Of a stretch of 64,000 nt of DNA, positions 34,663-43,367 are shown in pieces (the stretch's first letter is position 1; each line of letters starts with the position of its first letter). The position numbers and the translations under genes were made by a program. The stretch is from NCBI RefSeq assembly GCF_013364215.1, contig NZ_CP054923.1, positions 6,758,001 to 6,822,000 on the forward strand. The letters run 5' to 3'. Source of the stretch: Verrucosispora sp. NA02020. Its GTDB lineage: Bacteria; Actinomycetota; Actinomycetes; Mycobacteriales; Micromonosporaceae. The notes beneath the pieces are model-generated. The model saw only the letters and a program-made list of their open reading frames with translations, had not been told where the DNA came from and ran no database searches.

Positions 34663-34775
34663 CCGGCTGCACGCCGTACCGGCCGTCCCACAGGTTGCCG
34701 GGCCGTCCCGGTGCCGCCGAGACGACACACGGCCTCCCGACGGCCACCACGGACGCGGGCAGGGCGGTCGCATGA
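34659..34775 (+). CDS. 38-residue coupled small ORF
   Basis: ATG at 34659 overlaps the preceding stop codon (ATGA), and its TGA at 34773-34775 overlaps the ATG of the VirB4-like gene in the same way. About 90% of its codons end in G or C, as in real genes here. GGGAGGAA lies just upstream. The product (MTGCTPYRPSHRLPGRPGAA...) is Pro/Arg/Thr-rich with one Cys and has no recognised domain. It may be a real small subunit or merely a translational bridge. Confidence 0.5.
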   Translation: MTGCTPYRPSHRLPGRPGAAETTHGLPTATTDAGRAVA

Positions 34776-37700
34776 GCCCCTCCCCCACGCCGGGTTCCCC
34801 GGCCGGGCGCCCGGCCGCACCACACGGTAACCGTGCGCGATCATTCGACTACCCGCACGCCGGTGAGCTCGACGAGGCCGACCTCGATCCGGCGCTCGCC
34901 ACCACCCCCGGCCACGGTGGCGTCGGCGTCTTCCAGGCTCCCCGCCCACCGCAGCGCCTGTCGGTGGCGGCGGAACCCGCGCCGCCACCCCCGGCACCCC
35001 GCGACGGGGCCGACATCGACTCGCCCTTCCTGGACCTGTTCGGCGGCACCTACGCCCGGCCGGGTTCCGCCCAGCGCGGCAACGCCCTTTCCGGGCGGAG
35101 CGTGCCGCAACAGGCACTGCCCCCGCCACCCCCACCGGTCGTACCGCCGACGCCGGTGACCCAGCGGCCGGCCACACCGCACCTGCCCGCGCAGGCCACC
35201 GGCCCGGCCCCCGCCGTAGCCCGACCGGCCGTCGAGCCCCCCGTGGTCACCGCACCCGCCGTGCCGCCGCCTCCACCTCCGGCACGGCCGCCGGCACCGG
35301 CCCCCGACCGGCTCCCGAACGCCCGCCCGCCCGTCGACGACCAGCCGACCCGGGCCGAGCGGTCCGCGCGACCCGGCGTCGACGAGCGCCCGCCCCGCGA
35401 CGATCGTCCGCAGCGCGATCCCCGGCCGGACCGCGACGACCGTCGGCCGGCCGACGAGGCCCCCCCGGCCGAGCCCGCCCCGCCGTCGCGCCGGACGCCG
35501 GCACCCGCCGCCCGGACGACCGCCGCACCCCGGCAACGCTCCGTGGAGCGGCGGGACCGTCCGGTGAAACCGGCCCGCGTCCGCGCGCCGAAGATCAAGT
35601 TCGGCGACCGGGACCCGGCGGTCGAACTGGCCATCACCGAGATCGCCGGTCACCTGACCTTCACCCCCAACACGGTCACCGCCTGGTACTGGCTACCCGA
35701 GGTGCGCTGGGCGTTCCGGCCGGACGCGGAGCGGGAAGCGCTGCTCTCGGCCATCTCCGAGCAGTACGCCGGCCTGGCCGGATTCCGGCTGCACCTGCGG
35801 CGCACCAGCCGGCCCTTCCCGGCCGACGAATGGGCCCGCACCATCGACGGAAACACCGCCTCCCCGTTGCCGGACGTCCCCGGCACCCCCGGCTGGGCCG
35901 ATCACCTGGTCGCGGCGCAGCGGCACCTGCTCTCGGTCAACCACGCCGAGGGGCAGACCTACCTCGGCGTCACCTTCGCGCGTCGCTCGCTCGGCGACTC
36001 GCTCACCGAACGGGTGCTGCGCACCTTCGGTCGAGGCGTGGCCGAAGGCGAACGCCGCAAGCTCGGACGCACCGTCGAACAGTTCGACGAGGTCCTGGGG
36101 GCGTTCGGCATGCGTGGCCGCCGGGTCACCTCACAGGAGATGGAATGGCTGCTGTACCGCTCGGTGGCGCTCTGCATGGCGCCGCCCGGTGCGCTCTCGC
36201 CCATCACCGACGGGCGCTGGGAACGCGGTGACCTGCTGGCCCTCACCGAGCAGGTCGAGCGCTACCGCACGCCGTACGGTTCGACGGTAAAGCTGGTCAA
36301 CCGGATGACCGGCGAGGAACGGCACGTGGCGGTGCTCGCCGTCGGCCGGATGGAGCCGCTGGAGATCCCCGAGCGGCACGAGCCCTGGCTGCACTTCCAC
36401 GAGCGGCTGCCGTGGCCCATGGAGCTCTCCACCCGGGTCGACATCCTCGGTTCTGGCGACTCCTTCCGGAACCTGGAGCACCGGCTCCGGATGATCCGGT
36501 CGCAGCAGCTCGACTACGCCGAGCACGGCATCGACGCCCCGCCCGAGCTGGAACGCCTGGCCAAGCGCGCCCTGGTGATCGGTGACGAGATGACCACCGG
36601 GCTGCCGGTCGACTCCGCCCGGGCGCACGGCTGGCACCGACTCGCCGTCGGTGGGCGTACCCGGGAGGAGTGCCTGGAGCGGGCCCGGCGGCTGATCCAG
36701 CTCTACTCGCGCGAGTTGCGCGTCTCCCTCCAGCACCCGAAGAACCAGGACTGGCTGGCCCGCGAGTTCATCCCCGGCGAGCCGATCGCCAACACCGGCT
36801 ACGTCCGACGGATGCCGGTCCACCTCCTGGCGGCGGCGCTGCCCCAGGCCGCGTCGACGGTCGGCGACCGCCGGGGCGACCTGATCGGGCGTACCGCGGG
36901 CACCTGCCGCCGGCCGGTCTTCCTCGACCTGCACTTCCCGATGGAGGTCCGCGAACGCTCCGGGCTCGCGGTCTTCGTGGCCGAGCCGGGCGGTGGCAAG
37001 TCGACCCTGCTCGGTGCCCTGGGCTACCTCGCCGCACGACGCGGTGTGCAGGTCACGCTGCTCGACCCGTCCGGCCCGCTGGCCCGGCTCTGCGCGATGC
37101 CGGAGCTGCGCCCGTACTCTCGGGTGCTCAACCTGACCGGCTCCGAGCACGGCACCCTCGCGCCCTACTCGCTGATCCCGACGCCGCTGCGCAGCGAGTT
37201 CAGCAGCGGTGCGTCCGGCGACCGCGAGTTCGAGATCGCGGTCTCCAACGCCCGGGCCGAGCGTCGGATGCTGGTGCAGGACATCTGCATGATGCTGGTG
37301 CCGCCGCAGGTGGCCCGCGAGGCGTCCACCGCCACCCTGTTCCGGCACGCCGTACGCCAGGTGCCCGCCGAGGAGACCTCGACGCTGGACGACGTGGTCA
37401 CCTGCCTCGGGCAGCTCGACGACGACGCCGGCCGGGAACTGGCCAACCTGCTGCTGGACACCGCCGAGATGCCGCTGGCCATGCTCTTCTTCGGCCGGCC
37501 GCCGGAGGGGCTGCTCGGGGCGGACGCGGCACTCACCGTGATCACCATGGCCGGCCTGCGGCTGCCCGATCTCAAGATCGAACGCGAGTACTGGTCGGCC
37601 GAGGAGGCGTTGGCGCTGCCGATGCTGCACACCGCGCACCGACTGGCGGTACGCCGCTGCTACGGCGGCTCGATGTCGTCCCGCAAGCTCGTGGGCCTGG

Positions 37701-38155
37701 ACGAGGCACACTTCATGGAAGGGTGGCGCTCCGGCCGATCCTTCCTGGTCCGGCTCGCCCGCGACTCCCGCAAGTGGAACCTCGCCGCGCTGGTCGCCTC
37801 TCAGAATCCAAAGGACATCCTCGGCCTCGACGTGCAGAACCTCGTCTCCACCGTCTTCGTCGGCCGGATCGCCGAGGACGCCGAGATCGCCTCCGAGGCG
37901 CTCCGGCTGCTGCGCGTCCCGGTGGACGACGGGTACGAGGCGACCCTCGCCTCACTCTCCACCGCCGACGCGACCTCCGCCCACCGGCTCGGCTTCCGTG
38001 AGTTCGTCATGCGCGACGTGGACGGCCGGGTGCAGAAGGTCCGCGTCGACGTCTCCTACGTGGACGGACTGCTGAGTCACCTCGACACCACCCCCGCCGC
38101 CATCGCCGCCGCCGCAGGGGTGTTACCTACCGTCCTGCCTGACATGGAGGCGTGA
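34772..38155 (+). CDS. VirB4-like conjugation/secretion ATPase
   Basis: A 1,127-residue protein. Residues 1-270 are a Pro/Ala/Arg-rich low-complexity region, probably disordered and lineage-specific. From ~275 it follows the VirB4/TraC/TrbE plan: an N-terminal domain, then a RecA-like ATPase with Walker A EPGGGKST (738-745), Walker B LVGLDEAHF (Asp977-Glu978) and the sensor-like VASQNPKDILGL. VirB4 ATPases energise assembly and substrate transfer in type IV secretion. The gene is coupled to the small ORF upstream and lies one base before the VirB6-like gene. HerA-like ATPases share this fold, but the neighbours favour VirB4. Confidence 0.85.
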   Translation: MSPSPTPGSPAGRPAAPHGNRARSFDYPHAGELDEADLDPALATTPGHGGVGVFQAPRPPQRLSVAAEPAPPPPAPRDGADIDSPFLDLFGGTYARPGSAQRGNALSGRSVPQQALPPPPPPVVPPTPVTQRPATPHLPAQATGPAPAVARPAVEPPVVTAPAVPPPPPPARPPAPAPDRLPNARPPVDDQPTRAERSARPGVDERPPRDDRPQRDPRPDRDDRRPADEAPPAEPAPPSRRTPAPAARTTAAPRQRSVERRDRPVKPARVRAPKIKFGDRDPAVELAITEIAGHLTFTPNTVTAWYWLPEVRWAFRPDAEREALLSAISEQYAGLAGFRLHLRRTSRPFPADEWARTIDGNTASPLPDVPGTPGWADHLVAAQRHLLSVNHAEGQTYLGVTFARRSLGDSLTERVLRTFGRGVAEGERRKLGRTVEQFDEVLGAFGMRGRRVTSQEMEWLLYRSVALCMAPPGALSPITDGRWERGDLLALTEQVERYRTPYGSTVKLVNRMTGEERHVAVLAVGRMEPLEIPERHEPWLHFHERLPWPMELSTRVDILGSGDSFRNLEHRLRMIRSQQLDYAEHGIDAPPELERLAKRALVIGDEMTTGLPVDSARAHGWHRLAVGGRTREECLERARRLIQLYSRELRVSLQHPKNQDWLAREFIPGEPIANTGYVRRMPVHLLAAALPQAASTVGDRRGDLIGRTAGTCRRPVFLDLHFPMEVRERSGLAVFVAEPGGGKSTLLGALGYLAARRGVQVTLLDPSGPLARLCAMPELRPYSRVLNLTGSEHGTLAPYSLIPTPLRSEFSSGASGDREFEIAVSNARAERRMLVQDICMMLVPPQVAREASTATLFRHAVRQVPAEETSTLDDVVTCLGQLDDDAGRELANLLLDTAEMPLAMLFFGRPPEGLLGADAALTVITMAGLRLPDLKIEREYWSAEEALALPMLHTAHRLAVRRCYGGSMSSRKLVGLDEAHFMEGWRSGRSFLVRLARDSRKWNLAALVASQNPKDILGLDVQNLVSTVFVGRIAEDAEIASEALRLLRVPVDDGYEATLASLSTADATSAHRLGFREFVMRDVDGRVQKVRVDVSYVDGLLSHLDTTPAAIAAAAGVLPTVLPDMEA

Positions 38156-38156
38156 C

Positions 38157-40112
38157 ATGGCGAGGGCCCGGGCAAGGATCACGGCGTTCCTCCTGGCACT
38201 CGGCGTCCTCGCCGTGGCCACGATCAGTTGGCCCGGGCTCACCGCCACACCCGCGTACGCCGCCCCGGTCGCGTACCAGGCACCCACCGACCTCTGCACG
38301 GTGCAGGAGTGGCAGGTCGACTTCCGGGCCTGCGTCGCCAAGCTCCAGCAGGTCGCGGAGTCGGAGGCCACCTGCCTGAACCCCCCGACCCCGACCGCAC
38401 CGGACTCCGGCATGGCCGGCTGGTTCGCCTCCCGCCCCGATGCCTCCAAGCTCCCCGGCCCCAAGGGGTATTACACCGACTACGGCTACGCCGGTTACAG
38501 CTACAGCACCTACAAGGTCGAGTCCGGCTGCGCCACCACACTGCTTCACCCGGACTACAAGTTCACCAACACCGTCGCCAACGGCGAGTTCATGATGGCA
38601 ACGGCGATCATCGGCGCCTCGAACGCCCTGCGCGAGCGCGCCTGGGAACCAGGGACGATGTGGGGCTGGGCCGACCCCCTGGTGGACCAGGCGACCAAGG
38701 CGATCTACCAGAAGGTGTTCAGCGTCTTCGGCATCGTCACGCTCTGTGTCGTGGGGCTCTACCTGCTCTGGCGGTCCCGCCAGTCCGACATGAGCACCGC
38801 CATGACCACGGCGGGGTGGGCACTGGTGGTAATGATCGCGGTGACCGCGTTGGCCGCCTGGCCGGTCAAGTCCGCCAACCTCGCCGACGGTGCCCTCGTC
38901 TCCACACTCGGTGTCGTACACGACGCCGTCGGCCCGGCGTCCAAGGACGTGCCGGCCGACCGGTGTGTAATGCCCAACCCGGATGCCTGCACGGACAAGC
39001 GTCCACCCGCGGTACGGGCGAGTGACACCGCCGCCGAGGCGATGCTCTACCGCAACTGGTTACGTGGCGTGCTGGGTTCGGCCGACAGCGAGACCGCGCG
39101 CAAGTACGGTGCCGCTCTCTACGACGCCAAGTCGCTGACCTGGGGCGAGGCTGAGAAGATCCGCACGAGTCCTGAGACCCGCGATGCCACCATCGCTGCC
39201 AAGAAGCAGCAGTGGATGACCGTCGCGGCGCAGATCGAGCGGGAGGACCCGGAGGCGTTCGAGTACCTACAGGGCGTCCGGGACATGGACCGGGTCGGTG
39301 CGGGTTTCATCGCCGTACTGGCCGCCCTGCTCTTCGCGATGTTCGACCTGACCGCGTCGCTGCTCGTCCTGCTCGGCTTCCTGATCTTCCGGTGGGCGGT
39401 CATCGCCGCGCCGATCCTGGGCACGATCGGTCTGCTCCGACCGGCCAGCGCCGGGCTACGACGGCTCGGCAACGCGGTGGTGGCGGCCCTCTTCAACATC
39501 GCGATCTTCGGCACCGGTGCCGCCATCTATCTCTTCGCCGTCGACCTCATCATGAGCACCGCCACGCTGCCGGGCTGGCTGCAGGTGGTCCTGGTCTGGC
39601 TGTGCGGAGTGGTCGGCTGGCTGCTGCTGCGCCCCTACCGGCGGATCACCCAACTGGGCGGCAAGGACAGCAGTGCGGCGGTCAGTTCCGCCGGCTCCTG
39701 GCACCGACGGTTCTTCCGGGACATGCGTACCGCCGCCCGGCTCGATGTGGCGGAGCCCGGTGGGACCACGGAACCCGGCATGGGACGGCGCCGAGGCCTG
39801 GTGCCGGAACAGCCGAAGGTACGTCCGGAGGCCCGGCCGGATCCGGTTCCCACCGGAGGTTCGGCGGCACCCCAGCGTCCGGATGCTCCGCAACGCCCGG
39901 ACGGTCGTGAGCCGAAGGGCACGCCTCCCCCGGCAGACGAACCGCGCCCCGAGGGCCGGCCCTCCGCGCCGCGACCGCGCCGTCGTCAGCCCGCCTCCTG
40001 GACGGCGCCGGACGTACCCGAGGAGAACCCGTCCTTCGCCATCTACCGTCCGGGCTCAACCGAGCGCGCGCCCGAGAAGGTGACGCCGCGGGTTCGCTCC
40101 GAGGCCCGGTGA
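38157..40112 (+). CDS. VirB6/TrbL-like polytopic membrane protein
   Basis: A 651-residue protein with a cleavable signal (AVATISWPGLTATPAYA), an extracytoplasmic Cys- and Tyr-containing domain (about 36-180; DYGYAGYSYSTYK), a cluster of at least six transmembrane helices (about 185-225, 385-500), and a ~150-residue Pro/Arg/Glu-rich cytoplasmic tail. This layout matches TrbL/VirB6-type channel components, and its place directly after the VirB4-like gene supports that. The next gene overlaps it by GTGA. A VirB6 motif is not definable by eye, so the call rests on topology and context. Confidence 0.7.
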   Translation: MARARARITAFLLALGVLAVATISWPGLTATPAYAAPVAYQAPTDLCTVQEWQVDFRACVAKLQQVAESEATCLNPPTPTAPDSGMAGWFASRPDASKLPGPKGYYTDYGYAGYSYSTYKVESGCATTLLHPDYKFTNTVANGEFMMATAIIGASNALRERAWEPGTMWGWADPLVDQATKAIYQKVFSVFGIVTLCVVGLYLLWRSRQSDMSTAMTTAGWALVVMIAVTALAAWPVKSANLADGALVSTLGVVHDAVGPASKDVPADRCVMPNPDACTDKRPPAVRASDTAAEAMLYRNWLRGVLGSADSETARKYGAALYDAKSLTWGEAEKIRTSPETRDATIAAKKQQWMTVAAQIEREDPEAFEYLQGVRDMDRVGAGFIAVLAALLFAMFDLTASLLVLLGFLIFRWAVIAAPILGTIGLLRPASAGLRRLGNAVVAALFNIAIFGTGAAIYLFAVDLIMSTATLPGWLQVVLVWLCGVVGWLLLRPYRRITQLGGKDSSAAVSSAGSWHRRFFRDMRTAARLDVAEPGGTTEPGMGRRRGLVPEQPKVRPEARPDPVPTGGSAAPQRPDAPQRPDGREPKGTPPPADEPRPEGRPSAPRPRRRQPASWTAPDVPEENPSFAIYRPGSTERAPEKVTPRVRSEAR

Positions 40113-40660
40113 GTGTCGTGCGACGTGCCATCGAGTTCGTCTTCACCCGGTTGTTGCGGTCCCGGCTCGGCGTCGCGCTCGGCATCGCCGTCCTAGTGCT
40201 CGGCGTGGTCGGGGCGGCCCGGGTGATCTCCGGTCCGGACGACTCCACCGGGTTGAGCAATCGCCCTCCGGCACCGATCACCACGGTGCACCCGACCACC
40301 GGCGACGACGGTGCGATCTCGACGACCACGACGCCGTCGCCGGTCACCCGCCCCGGCGAGCCCCCACCGGAGCGGATCGCGGAACGCTTCACGACTGCCT
40401 GGCTGGGGCAACCGGGCCAATCTGCGGAGCAGTGGCGTCAGGAGTTGCGCCCGTTCGCCACTCCGGCTCTTCTCGACAAGCTCGCCGGCGCGGATCCCGC
40501 CGGCGTGCCCACGGGAAAGCCGACCGAGGTGACCGTGCGCGCTCGAGGGGAGACCTTCGTGGAGGCGCTGGTCACACTCGACACGGGGCGACTCCGACTC
40601 GAGTTGGTAGCGCCGGACGGACGATGGTTGGTGGACGCCGTGGACTGGGAGCGGTCATGA
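40109..40660 (+). CDS. single-helix membrane protein, VirB8/TcpC-like candidate
   Basis: A 183-residue protein: basic N-terminus, one transmembrane helix (LGVALGIAVLVLGVVGAARVI), a Thr/Pro/Ser linker of about 45 residues, and a C-terminal domain of about 90 residues (RIAERFTTAWLG ... GRWLVDAVDWE) with an NTF2/SnoaL-like strand pattern. VirB8 and TcpC have this architecture. The GTG at 40109 overlaps the VirB6-like stop, and its own stop overlaps the first 27-codon ORF, so it sits in a fully coupled chain. The VirB8 assignment is tentative. Confidence 0.6.
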   Translation: MSVVRRAIEFVFTRLLRSRLGVALGIAVLVLGVVGAARVISGPDDSTGLSNRPPAPITTVHPTTGDDGAISTTTTPSPVTRPGEPPPERIAERFTTAWLGQPGQSAEQWRQELRPFATPALLDKLAGADPAGVPTGKPTEVTVRARGETFVEALVTLDTGRLRLELVAPDGRWLVDAVDWERS

Positions 40661-40810
40661 GCGAGCGGCAGCGAGCGAATCATCATCGCAGTGCGGTAGT
40701 GCCTCATGACGGCACGAAGCGAAGCGGAGTGCAGTCATGAGCGAGCGGCAGCAAGCGAATCATCATCGCAGTGCGGTGGTGCCTCATGACGGCACGAAGC
40801 GAAGCGGAGT
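40651..40810 (+). repeat. tandem 80-bp direct repeat (two copies)
   Basis: Units 40651-40730 and 40731-40810 are almost identical (three single-base differences: GCG/GCA, CAGCGA/CAGCAA, GTAGTG/GTGGTG), and the first 12 bases of a third unit continue at 40811. Each unit carries TCATGAGCGAGCGGCAGC, so every copy ends one ORF and begins the next. The repeat spans the junction between the VirB8-like and hydrolase genes. Confidence 0.95.
40657..40740 (+). CDS. 27-residue ORF encoded by repeat unit 1
   Basis: Starts in an ATGA overlap with the preceding gene and ends in an ATGA overlap with the second copy. The product starts MSERQRANHHRSAVVPHDG and ends KRSGVQS; it is polar and basic with three His. 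It has no clear upstream ribosome site apart from the coupling. It may be translated as a bridge or be only a by-product of the repeat. Confidence 0.4.
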   Translation: MSERQRANHHRSAVVPHDGTKRSGVQS

Positions 40811-40820
40811 GCGGTCATGA
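40737..40820 (+). CDS. 27-residue ORF encoded by repeat unit 2
   Basis: Nearly identical to the first copy (two replacements: R6Q and Q26R). It begins in the ATGA that ends copy 1, and its own TGA overlaps the ATG of the M23 hydrolase gene. Amino-acid conservation is explained by the recent duplication of the DNA, so it is not evidence of selection. Confidence 0.4.
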   Translation: MSERQQANHHRSAVVPHDGTKRSGVRS

Positions 40821-41986
40821 GCAGCGAGAGCAGTCCTCGTCGGCAGCCGGTGCGGGTGGGCGCACTCGCTGCGGCGCTCACCGCCGCGCTCGCCTTACTG
40901 TGCTGCACTGGTGGGGCCGGTGCCTTCTTCCTCACCGAGTTGGGTGGCGAGTCCGCCGAGCAGATCGACCCCGTCAGCATGGAGTGCACCGGGGACTTCA
41001 CGGTCGACGTCACGGGCAAGATGCCCCGGTTCTCCGATTACGGGGAACGGCAGATGCGCAACGCCGCAGCAATCATCAAGGTCGGCCAGGACATGAAGGT
41101 GCCGGCGCGGGGCTGGGTGGTCGCCGTGGCGACCGCGATGCAGGAGTCGCGGCTGCTCAACCTGGCCAACCGCACCGTCGCCGAGTCGAACGACATCCCC
41201 AACGAGGGCGTCGGCGCCGACCATGACTCGGTCGGCCTGTTCCAGCAGCGCGCCTCGTGGGGGTCGGTCCGGCAGCGGATGAATCCGGCGTACGCGTCCC
41301 GCAAGTTCTACGAGAAGCTCGTGGACGTACCCGACTGGGAGAAGCTGCCGCTGACCGTGGCCGCCCAGCGGGTCCAGATCAGCGCCTTTCCCGACGCGTA
41401 CGCGAAGCACGAGGAACTCGCCTCACGCATCGTCGACGCGCTCGCCGGTGGTGCCGCCCGGACGGCGCTGATCGCCGGCCAACAGGTGTGCGACGCGGCC
41501 GCGTCGGGTGACATCGCCGCCTCCGGCTGGACCGCGCCCATCCCCGGCGGCGTGGGCTCCGGCTTCCAGACGGCCAGCCGCCCCGGGCACAACGGGGTCG
41601 ACATCGCCGCGCCGAAGGGCACCCTGATCAGAGTCGCGGCCACCGGCCGGGTCATCGTCTCCCGCTGCGACCCGGACTCGCGCGGGCGACTCAGCTGCAA
41701 CGTGGACGGTTGGCCGAACAAGGGCGGCTGCGGCTGGTTCGTGGACGTGCTGCACGCCCAGGATGTCATCACCCGATACTGTCACCTGGTCAGTCGTCCC
41801 CGCGTCCAGGTGGGTGACACCGTGCAGGCCGGTGAGGTGATCGGCGAGGTGGGCAGCAGCGGCAACTCCTCCGGGCCGCACCTGCACTTCGAGGTGCACG
41901 TCGACGGAGACCGCAGCAGCCGGGGCGCCATCGACCCGGTGCCCTTCATGCGCGCCAAGGGCGCACCGCTCAAGGGCGCGGGGTGA
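40817..41986 (+). CDS. bifunctional cell-wall hydrolase: lytic-transglycosylase-like plus M23 peptidase
   Basis: A 389-residue exported protein: N-terminal helix (VGALAAALTAALALLCC), a lysozyme-like domain (about 75-210; catalytic-type Glu110 in ATAMQESRL, then SVGLFQQR), and a C-terminal M23 LytM domain with zinc ligands His258 and Asp262 in HNGVDIAA and His357 in HLHFEVH, with His355 likely catalytic. Paired glycan- and peptide-cleaving domains are typical of VirB1/VirB1-like hydrolases that open the wall for Gram-positive type IV systems. It is coupled through the ORF chain to the VirB-like genes, which supports that role. Confidence 0.85.
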   Translation: MSSESSPRRQPVRVGALAAALTAALALLCCTGGAGAFFLTELGGESAEQIDPVSMECTGDFTVDVTGKMPRFSDYGERQMRNAAAIIKVGQDMKVPARGWVVAVATAMQESRLLNLANRTVAESNDIPNEGVGADHDSVGLFQQRASWGSVRQRMNPAYASRKFYEKLVDVPDWEKLPLTVAAQRVQISAFPDAYAKHEELASRIVDALAGGAARTALIAGQQVCDAAASGDIAASGWTAPIPGGVGSGFQTASRPGHNGVDIAAPKGTLIRVAATGRVIVSRCDPDSRGRLSCNVDGWPNKGGCGWFVDVLHAQDVITRYCHLVSRPRVQVGDTVQAGEVIGEVGSSGNSSGPHLHFEVHVDGDRSSRGAIDPVPFMRAKGAPLKGAG

Positions 41987-41999
41987 GACACCCGCCGTC

Positions 42000-42596
42000 A
42001 TGACAGGACCCCTTCCCGACCCCTTCGCCGACCAGCCGGACTGGGCGCCACGACCACCCCGCCCGATCGAGATCGTGCCCGCCACCAGCCGCGTCGACCT
42101 GCGCGGCCAGCGGGTCCTGGTCGGGCTCCCCGGCCTCGGGTGGCGCACCGACCTGCGGGCCGACGAGCGGGTGGTGCAGAACAGCCGCACCTTCGTGCCG
42201 GTCATTCCCGAACACGAGTGGTACCGCGCCGAGTCCGAACAGGTGGAGGTCTTCGCACCACTGGTGCCGGTCGAGCGGGTCTGGGTCGAGACGGTGAGCT
42301 CACCACGGACCACCCCCGTCGAGGAGAGCGGGCTGCGGCTCGTCTCACTGGACGCACCCGCCCACCGGGCACCCACCCCGGTCTTCGAGGCGGATGCGGT
42401 CACCGGCCGGCGCGTCGTGCACATGGTCGACGGCGTCGAGCACCGCGACCTGCGCGCGGTCACCGAGACCTACTCCGGTGCCGAGGGCGACATCTGCGTA
42501 CGGGTCACACCCGAGTTGGAGTGGTATCGCTGGGCCTGGCGCGGTCAGTCACCGACCACACTGGAGGTTCCCGTACACCTGCTGTGGGTCGAGTAA
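42000..42596 (+). CDS. unknown protein following the secretion genes
   Basis: A 198-residue soluble protein without signal or helix, starting MTGPLPDPFADQPDWAPRPP. It appears to contain two related blocks: a segment ending in E-WYRAESEQVEVFAPLVPVERVWVE and one ending ELEWYRWAWRGQSPTTLEVPVHLLWVE, which suggests an internal duplication of a small beta domain. It starts 14 bases after the hydrolase gene, so it is probably the last gene of the operon. I recognise no family. Confidence 0.6.
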   Translation: MTGPLPDPFADQPDWAPRPPRPIEIVPATSRVDLRGQRVLVGLPGLGWRTDLRADERVVQNSRTFVPVIPEHEWYRAESEQVEVFAPLVPVERVWVETVSSPRTTPVEESGLRLVSLDAPAHRAPTPVFEADAVTGRRVVHMVDGVEHRDLRAVTETYSGAEGDICVRVTPELEWYRWAWRGQSPTTLEVPVHLLWVE

Positions 42597-42600
42597 GGTC

Positions 42601-43170
42601 TCAGCCTTCCGTCACACCAGAGCAAACACGCCAATCATCGCGTAGTTGTGTCGTGAATTTCCACGACTGGCGATCAGTTTGCCGAAGGCCATCAACCTGT
42701 GCGGAGAAGGTGACATCAACACGAACCTCGGCGTTGTTGCCGTCCCTATTGACCTGAAGCCCTTCCCAGCTGACCAACAACGTGATCCCGAACCGCTCCT
42801 CACGAGCACTCAGGTCGCTTCTAAGGTCGCGAACCTGCTCCAGATTCGTAGCACCTTGGCAAGTGAAGAGATCAGCACGAATATCGTTCTCATCGACCAG
42901 AAACGCACGAAGATAGTTATCTACTACCGCCGCAGGTGTACTGCGGTCGGGGGCGGTGGCGCGGTCGTACAGGACGAAGCCGGTGATCCCGCCCGCCAGG
43001 CAGAGCGCCGCCACCGCTCCGGTGATCACCATCAAGACCTTCCGCAGCCGCCGCCGAGGCTGGGGTGGCGCCGGCGCGGTCGAGGGCGGCGCCAGATCCT
43101 CCTGCGGCGGGGTCCGTTGCGCCGGTACGCGGGAGACCTGGGAACCGGCGGGGGGCGGCACTGATTCCAC
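42601..43170 (-). CDS. single-helix membrane protein with NTF2-like domain and atypical base composition
   Basis: A 189-residue protein (GTG 43170): a Pro-rich cytoplasmic part, one transmembrane helix (VITGAVAALCLAGGITGFVLY) and a C-terminal domain (AAVVDNYLRAFLVDENDIRA ... DWRVCSGVTEG) with two Cys. The topology resembles VirB8-like or actinobacterial NTF2-like anchored proteins. The DNA for the C-terminal two thirds (42601 to ~42950) is only about half G+C with many A/T-ending codons, against more than 70% around it. The N-terminal third is normal, so the gene looks chimeric. It is convergent with the secretion operon. Confidence 0.65.
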   Translation of the reverse strand: MESVPPPAGSQVSRVPAQRTPPQEDLAPPSTAPAPPQPRRRLRKVLMVITGAVAALCLAGGITGFVLYDRATAPDRSTPAAVVDNYLRAFLVDENDIRADLFTCQGATNLEQVRDLRSDLSAREERFGITLLVSWEGLQVNRDGNNAEVRVDVTFSAQVDGLRQTDRQSWKFTTQLRDDWRVCSGVTEG

Positions 43171-43367
43171 CCCCTGAGGCTATCGGCTGGACGCTGTGGA
43201 CCCAATGCCCCAGATTCAGCAGATCGTGACGGACCACTGGCGACCGGTGAGATCCACGACAACACCGGCGCTGTGGCGCCACGCATCCCCGAGAAGGAGC
43301 CGCGACTGGGATACCGTCGTCTCTGCCCGGGACGTGGTGCCGACCTCGGGCGGAGGAGGTGGACGCG

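Noticed and set aside
40651..40810. Tandem 80-bp repeat as a CRISPR array
   Set aside because: There are no spacers: the units are contiguous and nearly identical, and no cas genes are present.
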